Origin: a bacterium
GTDB lineage: Bacteria > Planctomycetota > J058 > JAJDCP01
Direction of reading: 5' to 3'
Length of the DNA stretch: 44,687 nt
Assembly: GCA_030428695.1 (NCBI GenBank)
Contig: JAUIEM010000013.1
Location: 1 to 44,687 of the forward strand
The notes below the pieces were generated by a model that was given only the letters and a program-made list of their open reading frames with translations, was not told where the DNA came from and searched no databases. How positions within the stretch are numbered: position 1 is the stretch's first letter; every line of letters starts with the position of its first letter. Both the position numbers and the translations under genes were made by a program. This document shows positions 29,040-39,300 of the stretch, piece by piece.

Positions 29040-30155
29040 TCAGCGCGTCGCCTGCAGGGTCAGCACCGCGAGCGCCGTCGTGTACACCCGGCCCCCGACA
29101 TAGCCCCACTCCCCGATCGGATGCCAGCTCCCCGCCAGGTCGGGGTGGCTCCCCCCCTCCCCGCACTGGCTCGCGACCAGGGCCTCGGTGACGGCCGGCC
29201 GCCAGCGGTCCCAGGCTTCCCCTCCGAGCCGTGCCAGGGCCAGGGTGCCGAGGTACCAGTAGTAATGGTTGAGGTCGCGGTAGCGGCGCTCGCGCCAGTG
29301 AGGGAGAGCCTCGAGCAGCCGCGCGCGCGGCGCACGGGTCCAGACTCCGGCCGATTCCCCGCACACCAGGCGGGCGTGCAGGGCCGCGGCGGTCAGGGTC
29401 GGACGCGGTCGGTACATGTCCTCGCCGAGCCGCGTCGAGAGCGAGCGCAGATAGGACGAGCGCCCCTCGCTGTCGTGCCGGTAGCCGGTCCGCCCGTCGG
29501 TGCCGGTGTGCCGCGCGAGCAGGCGGCGCCCGCGGGCGAGAGCCTCCTCCGGCACGTCCAGACCGGCGTCCCGCGCCGCGGCGAGGCCCATCAGCACCTG
29601 GGCGGTCACCGAGCTGTCGCTCAGCCCTTCCCGCGGCACATAGCGCCAGCCCCCGTCTTCGTTCTGGGCCGCGAGCAGCCAGGCCGTCGCGCTGTCGGCG
29701 GCGGCTCGGGTGCCCGCGTGCTCGCGCCAGGCCAGGCTGCGGCACAGGGCGCGGGTGGCGAGAGCGTGGCAGTAGATGCCGCCGTCGCCGCGGGCCTGTG
29801 GCCAGGTGCCTCCCTGCTGGCCGGCCCGCAGCCAGGCCAGCCCACCGTCCAGCTCGGCATCGTGACCCTGCGGGGCGCCGAGGAAGGCGAGCAGCGCCAG
29901 GGCGGTGGTGCCGACATCGTAGGCCTCGTAGCCGCGCCCCGGGCCGAGGTTGTCCGGCTCGGCGAAGGACGGGCCGACGCAGCCCGCCCCCTCACAGCGC
30001 AGGGAGAAGTCGGCGCAGGCCCAGTAACGGGTGTCGCCGACCGGGGTGTGGTGCCGGGCGAGCCAGGAGAGGCCCGCGGCGATCGCGGCGTCGGTGTCCG
30101 CGGTGGCGGGCAGCGCGCCGATGACGAACAACAGACAGAGTCCCGCTCTACTCAT
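29040..30155 (-). CDS. Secreted terpene-cyclase/prenyltransferase-like toroid protein
   Basis: 371 residues with a signal peptide (MSRAGLCLLFVIGALPATA). Repeated helical hairpins with the motif ALxxLARLGG or LAAQNEDGGWRYV (for example AAIAAGLSWLARHHTPVGD, TAWLLAAQNEDGGW, EALVASQCGEGG) build an alpha/alpha toroid like squalene-hopene cyclase and related repeat proteins. The catalytic DxDD of cyclases is not seen, so an enzymatic terpene role is unlikely for this exported protein. AGGAGG precedes the ATG. It diverges from the secreted pair at 30180, only 24 nt between start codons. Common in planctomycetes. Confidence 0.75.
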   Translation of the reverse strand: MSRAGLCLLFVIGALPATADTDAAIAAGLSWLARHHTPVGDTRYWACADFSLRCEGAGCVGPSFAEPDNLGPGRGYEAYDVGTTALALLAFLGAPQGHDAELDGGLAWLRAGQQGGTWPQARGDGGIYCHALATRALCRSLAWREHAGTRAAADSATAWLLAAQNEDGGWRYVPREGLSDSSVTAQVLMGLAAARDAGLDVPEEALARGRRLLARHTGTDGRTGYRHDSEGRSSYLRSLSTRLGEDMYRPRPTLTAAALHARLVCGESAGVWTRAPRARLLEALPHWRERRYRDLNHYYWYLGTLALARLGGEAWDRWRPAVTEALVASQCGEGGSHPDLAGSWHPIGEWGYVGGRVYTTALAVLTLQATR

Positions 30156-30179
30156 CGTGACGCCTCCTGGAGCGATCCC

Positions 30180-32534
30180 GTGGCCCGATCCTTTCCCGCC
30201 GTCCTGCTCGTCCTGCTTACCGCCTGTGCTCTCGGCCAGTCGCGGGTCACGCTGCACGAGCTGCGCCTGGTCGACGGCACCTGGCTCGACCTCGAGGCGG
30301 GGAGCCTGCTCAGCCGCCCGACGGTCGGGCCCTTCACAGGCGACTTCGCCATCTTCTACGATCGCGGCTGGTCATTCCAGGGCAACGGTGGAGCCGCGCT
30401 GCTGCCGGTCGAGAGCTTCGCCCCGACGCCGCCGGACAGCGGCTGGGTCGAAAGCTGGGGAGTGCAGGCGGCGCAGACCTGGCCGGAGGAGTGGCCGCAT
30501 CCGGCGCCCGTGTGGCTGCGCGCAGCGGACGGCCGCCTGGCGCGCGCGGAGCTGTTCGCGGGTTTCCTCACGCTGACGGTGCAGCACGAGCCCGGCGCCG
30601 GCTTCCCGGCTCCTGTCTCCGGACTCCGGGCGCGCTACGGGGACGGCCGCTTCACCCTGTCCTGGGCTGAGGATGCCCTCGCCGAGGTGTCCGTCGCGGT
30701 CGCGGGGACGGGCGCGTACTCCTCCCTCGGCAGGGATCGGGGCCGCTTCGTGTGGGAAGCGCCCGCCGACGGCACGGACTGGAGCTTCGAGGTCAACCGC
30801 ATCGGCGCCGGAGGCGGGGCCGCGGTCCCCGCGCGGATCGGCCGGCGCGCCGCGACCGGCCTGCGCTTCGAGCGCATCGTCTGGAAGCCGGGCGGCAGTG
30901 GCGGCTTCCAACCTTTCTCCTTCGGGGACCCGGACGAGCCCGATGCCGACACACCGACCGTCTACGTGTCCCTGGACCGCGTCGACCGCGCCCTGACCCG
31001 GCCGGGCGTCGCCGGCTGGCACGGGCAGGGCCTGTGGGAGGACTTCTTCGGCGGCGCTGTCGGAGCTCCACACGCCCCGCTCGAGGACTACACGGTCCAC
31101 GCTCCCCGCGGCGGCTGGCTCGGCCTCACCGACGCCGAGGGACGCGCCGCCAAGCTGCTGCTGGTCGGCGACGAGCACGTGCTGCGCGCGTCGACCGGCG
31201 ACCGGGGACCCGCGCCCGACGGCCCGGACGCGCTGCGGCTCACCGTCGAGGACGGGCTCCTGCGGCTGAGCTGGGACCCGGTCCCGGGCGCGGTCGGCTA
31301 CTGCGTCTACCGGCTCGACCCGCTCGGCGAGCTGCCCCTGGTGATCGCGGAGCCCTCCGCGACCGCGCGGACCGTGCCAATCCCTCCCGGCGTGTTCAGC
31401 GTCGGCGTCAGCGCGCTCTTCGCGGACGGCCGGGAGAGCTGGCCGCGCGCGGCCCGCTGCTGGCGCGACACCGATCCGCTCCCCCGCGGCGCGCGCTGGA
31501 CACGCTCCGAGCACACGCTGACCAGCGGCGCGCGGCTCGGCCCCATCCGCCTGGAGCACGACGGCACGGGGAGACCCCGCATCGCGCTCGACACCCTGTG
31601 GGCGAGCGCGTGGCCGATGACAGAGCTTCCCGATAGCCTTCACGAGCTCGCGACCCGGACGGGCGTGCGCGCGCTGCTCCACCTGCCGCGGGAGAAGCCC
31701 TGGAACCCGCGGACCGGCGCGCGGATCTGGCTGCGCGTGCCGGAAGGGATCGCGCTGGTCGAGTGCCTGGGCCGCGCGCCCGACGCGGTCCGGCTGCGAT
31801 TCTACGCCACCCGCATCGAGGCGAGCGAGAAGCTCGCGCTGATGCGGCCCCCGCCCCTTCCGACCGACCCGGAGCTCGCCGCTGAGCTCGCAGAGGACTG
31901 GCGCGCGGACGAGGGGAGCGTCGCGCTGGTCTACGACTGGGGTCCTCTTGCGCTCTGGGAGCTGCCGGGGCTCGGAGCGTCCCCCGCCCTCCTCGAGACG
32001 CTGGCCGAGGCCGTGTGGGAGGACTGGGGGTGGTGGACGGAGGACTACACGCTGGCCTTCCCCGCCGCGGCGCCGGGCCGACTCGAGCCCGTCGTGCTGC
32101 GCGTGCGCGGGAGCCCGCCGGGGCTGGCTGAGCAGATCGAGCTCATCCCCCACCGCGTGGGCGACGAGGTCCGCTTCGCGGTCGCCCCCTCGACCCGCCC
32201 CGGCATCGATGCCGGGGACGCCCGGAACCCGCTCGAGGTCGCCGAGCGCTTGTTCAACGCCCTCGACGTCGAGCATCCCCCGCGCGGGGATTTCGGCTTC
32301 AGCGCCGAGCCGATGTTCTCCCGCCGCTGCGCCGTCGTGTCTGACCCCGACCGTCCGGGGGCCTTCGTGCTCGAGGGGCTGGTCGCGGTGGACGGAGAAG
32401 CCGCGGGCCCGCTGCGGATCTCCTTCGACCCCGCCCTGCCGGGGCTCAGCTTCGCACGCCTCGACGCTCGCTGGGTCTTCGAGGGGCGCGAGCACTTCGT
32501 CGAGATCGTACGGGAAGCGGAGGGCGGACGATGA
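30180..32534 (+). CDS. Large secreted protein with FN3-like domain, paralogue 1
   Basis: 784 residues from a GTG start with GGAG upstream; signal peptide MARSFPAVLLVLLTACALGQ, possibly a lipoprotein-type Cys near residue 17. A stretch LRLTVEDGLLRLSWDPVPGAVGYCVYRL (about 355-382) followed by SVGVSALFADGRESWPRAA reads as a fibronectin type III domain. It shares order and motifs with the next protein (LVDGTWLDLEAGSLLSRPTVGP versus LVEDIWWDLDAATVLSRERVGP at the N-terminus). No catalytic motif is recognised. It overlaps the downstream paralogue by 4 nt. Probably a cell-surface or periplasmic protein acting with its twin. Confidence 0.75.
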   Translation: MARSFPAVLLVLLTACALGQSRVTLHELRLVDGTWLDLEAGSLLSRPTVGPFTGDFAIFYDRGWSFQGNGGAALLPVESFAPTPPDSGWVESWGVQAAQTWPEEWPHPAPVWLRAADGRLARAELFAGFLTLTVQHEPGAGFPAPVSGLRARYGDGRFTLSWAEDALAEVSVAVAGTGAYSSLGRDRGRFVWEAPADGTDWSFEVNRIGAGGGAAVPARIGRRAATGLRFERIVWKPGGSGGFQPFSFGDPDEPDADTPTVYVSLDRVDRALTRPGVAGWHGQGLWEDFFGGAVGAPHAPLEDYTVHAPRGGWLGLTDAEGRAAKLLLVGDEHVLRASTGDRGPAPDGPDALRLTVEDGLLRLSWDPVPGAVGYCVYRLDPLGELPLVIAEPSATARTVPIPPGVFSVGVSALFADGRESWPRAARCWRDTDPLPRGARWTRSEHTLTSGARLGPIRLEHDGTGRPRIALDTLWASAWPMTELPDSLHELATRTGVRALLHLPREKPWNPRTGARIWLRVPEGIALVECLGRAPDAVRLRFYATRIEASEKLALMRPPPLPTDPELAAELAEDWRADEGSVALVYDWGPLALWELPGLGASPALLETLAEAVWEDWGWWTEDYTLAFPAAAPGRLEPVVLRVRGSPPGLAEQIELIPHRVGDEVRFAVAPSTRPGIDAGDARNPLEVAERLFNALDVEHPPRGDFGFSAEPMFSRRCAVVSDPDRPGAFVLEGLVAVDGEAAGPLRISFDPALPGLSFARLDARWVFEGREHFVEIVREAEGGR

Positions 32535-34891
32535 GCGCGCGCGTCCTGTTCCTCCTCACCGCCCTGGCCTGTGCCCAGGAACCCGCCGTGCGCACCGAGA
32601 GCCTGCCCCTCGTCGAGGACATCTGGTGGGACCTCGACGCCGCGACGGTGCTCTCGCGTGAGCGGGTCGGCCCGCTGCAGGCCGACGTGGTGCTGACCGG
32701 CGAGCCGCTGCGCCTGCAGCTCTGCGGAGGCGCCCGCTGGATCCGGGCGGTCCCGCGCGCCGGCGCACGTCTCGACGCGACGGCAGCCGCGCTGCCCGTC
32801 GCCGCGGGCGAGAGCCTCCTGGTCGCGACCGACCAGGGCGCCCGGGCGCTGGTGCTGCTGCCGGCGGAGCGCGGCCAGCCGGCGCGGGTGATCGTCCGCC
32901 ACGACGGCGGGGAGAGCTTCGCGGCCGGGGTCGAGGGCCTGCGCCTGCGCTACACCGAAGCGGGGGCGCTCCTGGTCTGGGAGGACGACGCACCGGCCCG
33001 TATCTGGCAGCGCCGCGACGGGCACTGGCTCACACGCGGAACCGGCACCGGCAGCTTCGCCCTCGGCCCGCTGCACGCGCCGACCCGGATCGCGGTCGCG
33101 CGGCTCCTGCCGGACGGCACGGAGGCGCTGCCGGTCGGGCTGACGGCCGGTCCGCCGGCGCCTCTACGGCACGGCGTCCTGTCCCTCCCCGATGCCCGCC
33201 TGGAGCTCGGCGATACGCTGCTGGCGAGCGTCTCCCCGATGGCGATCCGGGCCGGCCCCGGCGTCACCCTCCTGCCGCTCGGCGACGGGCCCCTCGCCTG
33301 GTTCGGGCCCGCTCCGCCCCCCTCCGTCGACGGGCTGCGCGTCGTCGAGCCGGAGCTCGACGAGGTGTTCGCCCTGCGGACGGACGACGGCCGCAGCGGC
33401 CGGCTGTGGTTCCGGCCCGAGGGGCGGAAGCGCCTGGTGTGGCGACTCGGGGACGCCGGCGAGCGCGGCCCCGGCCCGACCGCCTGGCGCGGCGAGCCCG
33501 GCGCGGAGCAGGTGACGCTGCGCTGGCGGCCGGCGCCCGGCGCGGCAGCCTATCGCGTGTACGCCTTCGACCCGGAGCGGGGCTTCCGGCAGCTCGCCGA
33601 GCTCCCCGGGCCGCCCTTCGCGCTCCCCGTCGAGGGCCCTCTGTACTGGCACGACGTCGCCCTCAGCGCGGTCGATGGCACGGGCCGGGAGTCCTGGCCG
33701 CGGCGCCTGACCGTCGCCGCCAGCCCCGACGGCGCCTACCGCGAGCTGCGCCTGCCGGGACCGGACGGCGCCTGCGGCTGGAGCCTGCGCCGGGGACCGG
33801 TCGTCGCACGCGACAGCTGCGACCTGTTCAACCCCGCCCCGGGCAGCCTCGAAGCGCAGATCACCTCGCTGTGGTCCGCGGACACGCTCTTTCCGCCGCA
33901 GCTCTCCGCCATCCTGCACGCCAACACCAGGCCCGCCAGCGTCGCGACCCCGGCGCTCGCCTGGTTCCGCACGGCGGACAGCAGCTTCGTCCGCATGCGA
34001 CACCTCGGGAACCGGGGCGACACCCTCGTCCTCGCGCTCCTGCCGCTGCGCTTCGGGCTGCGCGAGCAGCTCGCCGCGATCGACAGCCCGCGCTTCCGCC
34101 CCCACCCCGCCGAGCTGGACGACGCCCGCGCCGCGCTCCGCCAGCTCGACGCGACGGCTCCCGAAGAGGCCGCCCGCGCCCGCTCGACGCTGGAGTCCCT
34201 CGGCCCGCGGATCATCGACGCCCTGCGCGCGCTGCCCGCCGGGTCGGCGCAGCGGGACCGTGCGCTCGGGGACCTCCTCGAGCGCTGGTTGCAAGCCGAG
34301 AACGGGGAAGAGGAAGCGCCCGGACCGCTTCTGGTCAACGCGCAAGACTACCTGTTCTTCCCCGAGCGCCTGCCTCCGCAGCTGCCCCTTCCTCTGCACG
34401 AAGCGCCGCTCACCTCCTACACCCCGGGCGAGCGGGCGCGCTACAGGTGGGTGGGCACGGGGCCTCACGGGGCCGACACCGCCGAGCTGGTGCTCGAGCT
34501 CGGGGAGGAGGGGCGGGAGGTCCCGGTCTCCTGCACCCTCGACGGAGAGGAGCGCCGCTTCCGCTCCCTGCTCCGCGGAACCAGCGCGGTCGACTGGCTG
34601 CCGCCCGGCCGCAAGGGCTGGCTGGACCTGCGCGCGGTGCTTGTCGGGACAGGGTACACCGAGCGCGACCCCCTGCCGGTCTACACCACCTGGCGGCTGG
34701 TCGAGGTGCCCTGGAAGGGCGGGAGCCTGCCCTGCCTGCGGCTGACGGTGCACGGGCGGGACAGCCATCGCCAGCTGGTGCTCTGGTACAACCCGACCCT
34801 GCCCGTGCTCGGCCTCGCGCGCCTCAGCAGCCGCGTCCACGGCGCCGCGGGCCGCTTCCACGAGACCGACCTGACGCTGTTGGAAGAGTGA
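32531..34891 (+). CDS. Large secreted protein with FN3-like domain, paralogue 2
   Basis: 786 residues with a signal peptide (MSARVLFLLTALACAQ). The N-terminal DIWWDLDAATVLSRERVGPLQ parallels the start of the preceding protein. The middle has a fibronectin-III-like stretch (VTLRWRPAPGAAAYRVYAF, then DVALSAVDGTGRESWP). The C-terminal third, with TSYTPGERARYRWVGTGP and LYNPTLPVL-like strands, is beta-rich. The ATG overlaps the previous stop (ATGA). Tandem duplication with later divergence is likely. Function unknown. Confidence 0.75.
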   Translation: MSARVLFLLTALACAQEPAVRTESLPLVEDIWWDLDAATVLSRERVGPLQADVVLTGEPLRLQLCGGARWIRAVPRAGARLDATAAALPVAAGESLLVATDQGARALVLLPAERGQPARVIVRHDGGESFAAGVEGLRLRYTEAGALLVWEDDAPARIWQRRDGHWLTRGTGTGSFALGPLHAPTRIAVARLLPDGTEALPVGLTAGPPAPLRHGVLSLPDARLELGDTLLASVSPMAIRAGPGVTLLPLGDGPLAWFGPAPPPSVDGLRVVEPELDEVFALRTDDGRSGRLWFRPEGRKRLVWRLGDAGERGPGPTAWRGEPGAEQVTLRWRPAPGAAAYRVYAFDPERGFRQLAELPGPPFALPVEGPLYWHDVALSAVDGTGRESWPRRLTVAASPDGAYRELRLPGPDGACGWSLRRGPVVARDSCDLFNPAPGSLEAQITSLWSADTLFPPQLSAILHANTRPASVATPALAWFRTADSSFVRMRHLGNRGDTLVLALLPLRFGLREQLAAIDSPRFRPHPAELDDARAALRQLDATAPEEAARARSTLESLGPRIIDALRALPAGSAQRDRALGDLLERWLQAENGEEEAPGPLLVNAQDYLFFPERLPPQLPLPLHEAPLTSYTPGERARYRWVGTGPHGADTAELVLELGEEGREVPVSCTLDGEERRFRSLLRGTSAVDWLPPGRKGWLDLRAVLVGTGYTERDPLPVYTTWRLVEVPWKGGSLPCLRLTVHGRDSHRQLVLWYNPTLPVLGLARLSSRVHGAAGRFHETDLTLLEE

Positions 34892-36094
34892 TCAGCCCGG
34901 CTTGCCGTCGAGCCGGGAGCAGAGCACGCGCGCGACGCTCCACAGCAGCTTGACGCCGAGGGTGGGCTGTCCCATCACCAGGCGTGTGAAGTCCTTGCGG
35001 GTCAGGCGCAGGAGGCGGGTGTCGGTGACCGCCATCACGGTCGCCGAGCGGGGCCGCGCGTTGAGCAACGCCATCTCGCCGAAGTGGGTGCCCTGCTCGA
35101 GGCGCGCGACCTGCTTGTTGTCGCGCAGCACCTGGCAGGTGCCCTCGAGGATGATGTACATGCTCGAGCCCATCGCGCCCTGCTCGATGACCTTCTCTCC
35201 CGGACCGCAGGACAGGTAGTCGAACATGTTGAGGACCGCGACCAGCTCCTTCATCTCGAGGTGCTTGAACAACGAGACGTAGCGCAGGGTGGTCAGCTGG
35301 TGGTTGACCTCGCTGCTGCGGGCGTGGTGCTTCTCGTCGTAGGACTCGATCGAGACCAGCACGGCGGTGATGTTGTCGTGACCGCCGCGCTCCTTCGCGA
35401 TGTCGACCAGCTTCTGGGCGCTCGATGCGGGCGGCTCGTTGGCGAGCACGTCCGCGAGCTCGCTGTTCTCCTTGAAGTAGCTGTACAGGCCATCCGAGCA
35501 GAGCAGGTAGCGGTCGTCGGGCATCACGTCGAAGACCAGGGTGTCGACCTGCACCGTCGCCTGGATGCCGACCGCCCGGGTCAGCACGTGGGCGTGGGGC
35601 GTGCGCTTGATGCGCTCGGTGATCTGCACGCCGGTCTTCGCCATCTCGGTCAGATAGTTGTGATCCTCGGTCAAGAGGTACAGGTTCCGCTGCCGGCAGA
35701 GGTACATGCGGCTGTCGCCGACGTGCGCCATCACGGCCTTGGTGCCGACGATCACCATCATCGTCAGGGTCGTGCCCATACCGGCCTTGCCGTGAGTGCT
35801 GGTCGCGTGCTTGTAGACCGCGTCCGATGCCGCGCCGACCGCCTTCTTCAGCGAGTCGACGACGTGGTCTTTGATGTTGTCCCAGTCGTCGCGGGCGCCG
35901 AGCTCTTTGCGCAGGTGACGGATGTGGTGCTCGAGCACCTTCACCGCCGTGCCGGACGCGACCTCGCCGGCCGCGTGGCCGCCCATGCCGTCGCACACGG
36001 CGAAGAGTCCCAGCTCGGGGATGCACAGGTGCGAGTCTTCGTTGTTGCCGCGCTTGTTGCCGACATCGGTCTTGGCAAAGGCCGTGATGTGCAT
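34892..36094 (-). CDS. PP2C-type Ser/Thr phosphatase fused to cyclic-nucleotide-binding domain
   Basis: 400 residues. Residues 1-255 are a PPM/PP2C phosphatase with the metal ligands in NNEDSH (17-22), VCDGMGGHAAGE (33-44), GMGTTLT, HVGDSRMY, LLCSDGL and GGHDNIT. Residues about 275-395 are a cNMP-binding domain with the phosphate-binding cassette FGEMALLNARPRSATV, including the conserved Glu and Arg expected for cAMP/cGMP binding. It would dephosphorylate proteins under cyclic-nucleotide control, in an island with three kinases that are natural counterparts. No strong ribosome-binding site is visible. It abuts the convergent secreted-protein gene at 34891. Confidence 0.93.
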   Translation of the reverse strand: MHITAFAKTDVGNKRGNNEDSHLCIPELGLFAVCDGMGGHAAGEVASGTAVKVLEHHIRHLRKELGARDDWDNIKDHVVDSLKKAVGAASDAVYKHATSTHGKAGMGTTLTMMVIVGTKAVMAHVGDSRMYLCRQRNLYLLTEDHNYLTEMAKTGVQITERIKRTPHAHVLTRAVGIQATVQVDTLVFDVMPDDRYLLCSDGLYSYFKENSELADVLANEPPASSAQKLVDIAKERGGHDNITAVLVSIESYDEKHHARSSEVNHQLTTLRYVSLFKHLEMKELVAVLNMFDYLSCGPGEKVIEQGAMGSSMYIILEGTCQVLRDNKQVARLEQGTHFGEMALLNARPRSATVMAVTDTRLLRLTRKDFTRLVMGQPTLGVKLLWSVARVLCSRLDGKPG

Positions 36095-36197
36095 CGCGTT
36101 CCCGTCGGGTGCTGATCTCGGGGATGCCCCTATCCTACAACGGACCGGCTCCGATTTCTGCCCCGACTTCGCGTCGGCGACAAAGAATTCGCGGGTT

Positions 36198-36319
36198 GGG
36201 GGCTGGAACGAACGAATGCCCGCTCCGCGGGGGATCGTCGTCGCTGGCGAGGAGCGAAGAGCGCGCAAATGGGCTGTAGCGCGCCCCGAGCGACGAGTGG
36301 TTGTTTCGTTCCAGCCCCC
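36198..36319 (-). ncRNA. Structured intergenic element with nested helices
   Basis: A perfect 15-bp inverted repeat (36198-36212 with 36305-36319) closes a 92-nt interior. Inside are a 5-bp hairpin (36219-36231), an 8-bp helix (36238-36245 with 36289-36296) and, within that, a 6-bp GCGCGC helix (36261-36266 with 36279-36284). Together they make a three-way-junction fold. The right arm begins at the last base of the kinase stop codon, so on the minus strand it lies between the kinase and the phosphatase gene. It could be a terminator, a processed RNA or a palindromic DNA element. Confidence 0.45.
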
Positions 36320-39300
36320 TACGGCCGCGGCGCGAACAGCGCCTCGAGGTCCGGCTCCGGCAGGGCGCGGAAGGGCGGGTGCTCGTCCCGCAGGTAGTCC
36401 CACCGCGCTCGCAGCTCTGCGCGTTCCTCTTCCGCCATACCGGCCGCCTGCGCGCGCAGGTGCTCGAGGTAGCGTTGGAGGAAGCGCAGCGCGAGGGCGG
36501 CGGCGTCCGCCCGGGCGGCGGCGTCCGCGGCGGACAGGAGGTACTCCGGGTCGCTCGGCGGGCCGAGCTCCCAGGCCCGCTCGAAGGCCTGAGCGCAGGC
36601 GAGGTAGTCCTCGGCGTGGTAGGCCCCCGAGGCGAGCAGCTCGAAGTCGGCGGTCGAGGCCGGCGCGCGCTCGCCGCTGCGGAAGGCGTGCAGGGTGCGC
36701 TCGCGGCGCAGGTCGGCGAGCGCCTCGCTCAGGGTATCGACGTCCCGCGCGACCGCCGGGTTGAGCGCCATCAGCCGGCGCTCGGCGGCGAGCGCCTCGA
36801 GGGCGAGCTCCTCGGCCCGGTCGAAGTCGAGCTGCAGCTTGTGGCAGTGGGCGAGATAGAACAGCGAGCGGATCAGGTTGCCGAGCAGCTCGGGGTTGTC
36901 GGGATGGCGCGCGCTCGCCTCGCGGTCGAAGCGCAGGTTCTCCTCGCACACCGCCTGCGCGGCCGCGAGGTCGCCGGTCGCCAGCCAGGCCATGCCGATG
37001 TTCTGCAGGCCGACCGACACCTGGTGCAGGTAGCCGAGGTTGTCGGGGAAGTCGGCGAGCAGCCGCCGCCGCAGCTCGAGCGCCTCGCTGAAGGCCCGCC
37101 CCGCGCCCTCGGTGTCGCCGAGCTCGAGGCGGGTCTCGCCGCAGCGGTCGAGCAGGATGGCGAGCCCCGCCCGGGCCTCGCCGTCGCCCTGGCTGCGGAC
37201 GACGAGCTCGCGCTCGATCTCGAGGCAGTCCTCGTACAGCTCCAGGGCCTCCTCGAGCTCCCCGCGCTCCCGCGCCAGGCCGGCCACCGCGCTGAGGGCG
37301 AGGGAGTAGTCGTCGGCCGCGCGCAGGCTCTCCGGCTGCGCTTCCCACAGCGCCCGCGCCACGTCCAGGGCCGCGTACAGGTGCTGCTCGGCCGCCTCGA
37401 GCTGGCCGCCGGCGAGCGCGTGGCGGCCGTTGTTGGCCAGGCACTCGAACAGGTCCCGGCGCAGCGACCCGCTCTCCGGCGTCGCCGCGACCAGGCCCCG
37501 GCAGCGGCGCAGGGCTTCCTCGAAGCAGTCGCGCGCGGCCGCTTCCTCCGACACGTCCTCGAGGGTGGTGCCGAGGGCGTTGAGAGCGTCGACCAGGTCG
37601 CGCTCCGCCTGCTGGCTGCTCGGGGAGAGCTCGACCAGCACCCGGCAGACCCCGACGCACTCGGTGTACAGGTCGCGGGCGCGGGTGTGATCGCCCTGGG
37701 TGGTGTGCGCCCCGGCCAGCGTCCACAGGCCGACGAACAGGTCCCGGCGCGCGACCGCGCTCTCCGGCAGCTCGGCGACCAGCTCGCGGCGGAGGACGAG
37801 GCTCTCCCGGAAGGCCGCGAGCGCGCCCGCCGCATCGCCCTCCTCGGAGAGCAGGGCCCCGAGCCGCTCGAGCCCTGTCGCGTAGTCGCGCCGGGTGCGC
37901 GCGCCGTACGGATCGCGGCGCAGGCTCTCGCGCCAGATCGCCAGGCACTCCTCGAGGTGCGCCCGGGCGGCGGGCAGGTCGCGCTGGGCCATCGCGACCT
38001 GGAAGGCCCAGACCAGCGCGACGGACAGGTCGCGCTCGCGGCCGCGGCTGGTCGTGTCGGCCGCCAGGGAGCGGGCGAGCTCGAGGGCGGTCGCGCCGAG
38101 CTCGGCGGCCCGATCGACCGCGCCGAGCTCGAGCTCGACCTCGAGGGCCCGGGCGGTCGCGAGCATCAGGTCCCGGCGGGCGTCGACCGAGGAGGGGTCG
38201 AGCCGGTACAGCGTGCGCTCGATCTCCAGCCGCTCCAGCATCGCCGCGCGCGCTCCGACCAGATCGCCGCGCACCCCGCACAGCTCGACGATGCGGTCGA
38301 GAGAGCCGCACAGGTTGCGGAAGGCCTCCTCGCTGGGGACCGCGGCGGTCAGCCCGCGGGAGATGCCGAGCGCGTGCTGGGTCGTCAGCCAGGCGGAGTC
38401 GAGGGCGCCGACGGCCTGGTAGGCCTCGCCGAGGCCGAGCAGGGCGAGGGCCTGCTCGCTCTTCAGGGTCGGCGTCGGCGTCTCGGCGCTGAGCTGGGCG
38501 TAGACCGCGCAGCTCTTGCGCAGGTAACCGAGGGCCTGGGCGGCGTCGCCCTCCGGCCCGAGGCTGAGCAGACCGAGCTTGCGCAGGGAGCGGGCCGCCC
38601 CCTGCGAGACCAGCGCCTCCGCGACATCGACGTCGCGCAGCGCCTCCCAGCTCTCCCGGGCGGTCTCGAGGATCTGCCGGGCGACCCGCCGCGAGCGCTG
38701 GTCGTTCAGATCGTCCAGCAGCCAGGTGTGGACCTCGCTGGTCAGCTTGTCGAGCGCTCCCCGGGCGATCTGCCCGCGGCGCTCGGCGTAGTTCCGCGAG
38801 AGCTCGAGGCGGTCGCGGGCCGAGCGCAGCTCTTCGGCCTGGCGGCGGATCGACTCGTTCTGCTCGGCGATGTACGCGTTGCGGACCTCGACCCGGCGCT
38901 TCTCCGCTTCCACCTCGGCGTTCTTCGCGAGCACGCGCTCCTTCTCGACCTCGATCGCCGCGTTCTTGCCGGCGACCACCACCACCGCCGCGGTCAGCCC
39001 CGCGATCAGCAGCAGGGTCGCCCCGATCAGCGCCCGCCGCAGGCGCCGCACCCGGCCCTGGCTGCGGGCGCGCACCGCGCGGACGGCGGCGAGCTCCGCG
39101 CGCAGCGCGGCGGCCTCTTCCCCGTCGATCGCCGCCTGGGCCTCGGCCAGCCCCAGGTCGCCCTGGCCGAGGGCGGCCCGGGCCCAGGCCAGACGGGCCC
39201 GCAGCTCGCCGTCGGCCGCCTGGCGGTTCCCCTCCCACAGGCGACGGGCCTGGCGGAAGCCGGCCAGGGCTTCCGCGAAGCTCTCGTACAACGGGTTGCG

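Noticed and set aside
36198..36319. Insertion-sequence remnant
   Set aside because: No transposase and no flanking direct repeat; a mobile palindromic element cannot be excluded but is unsupported.
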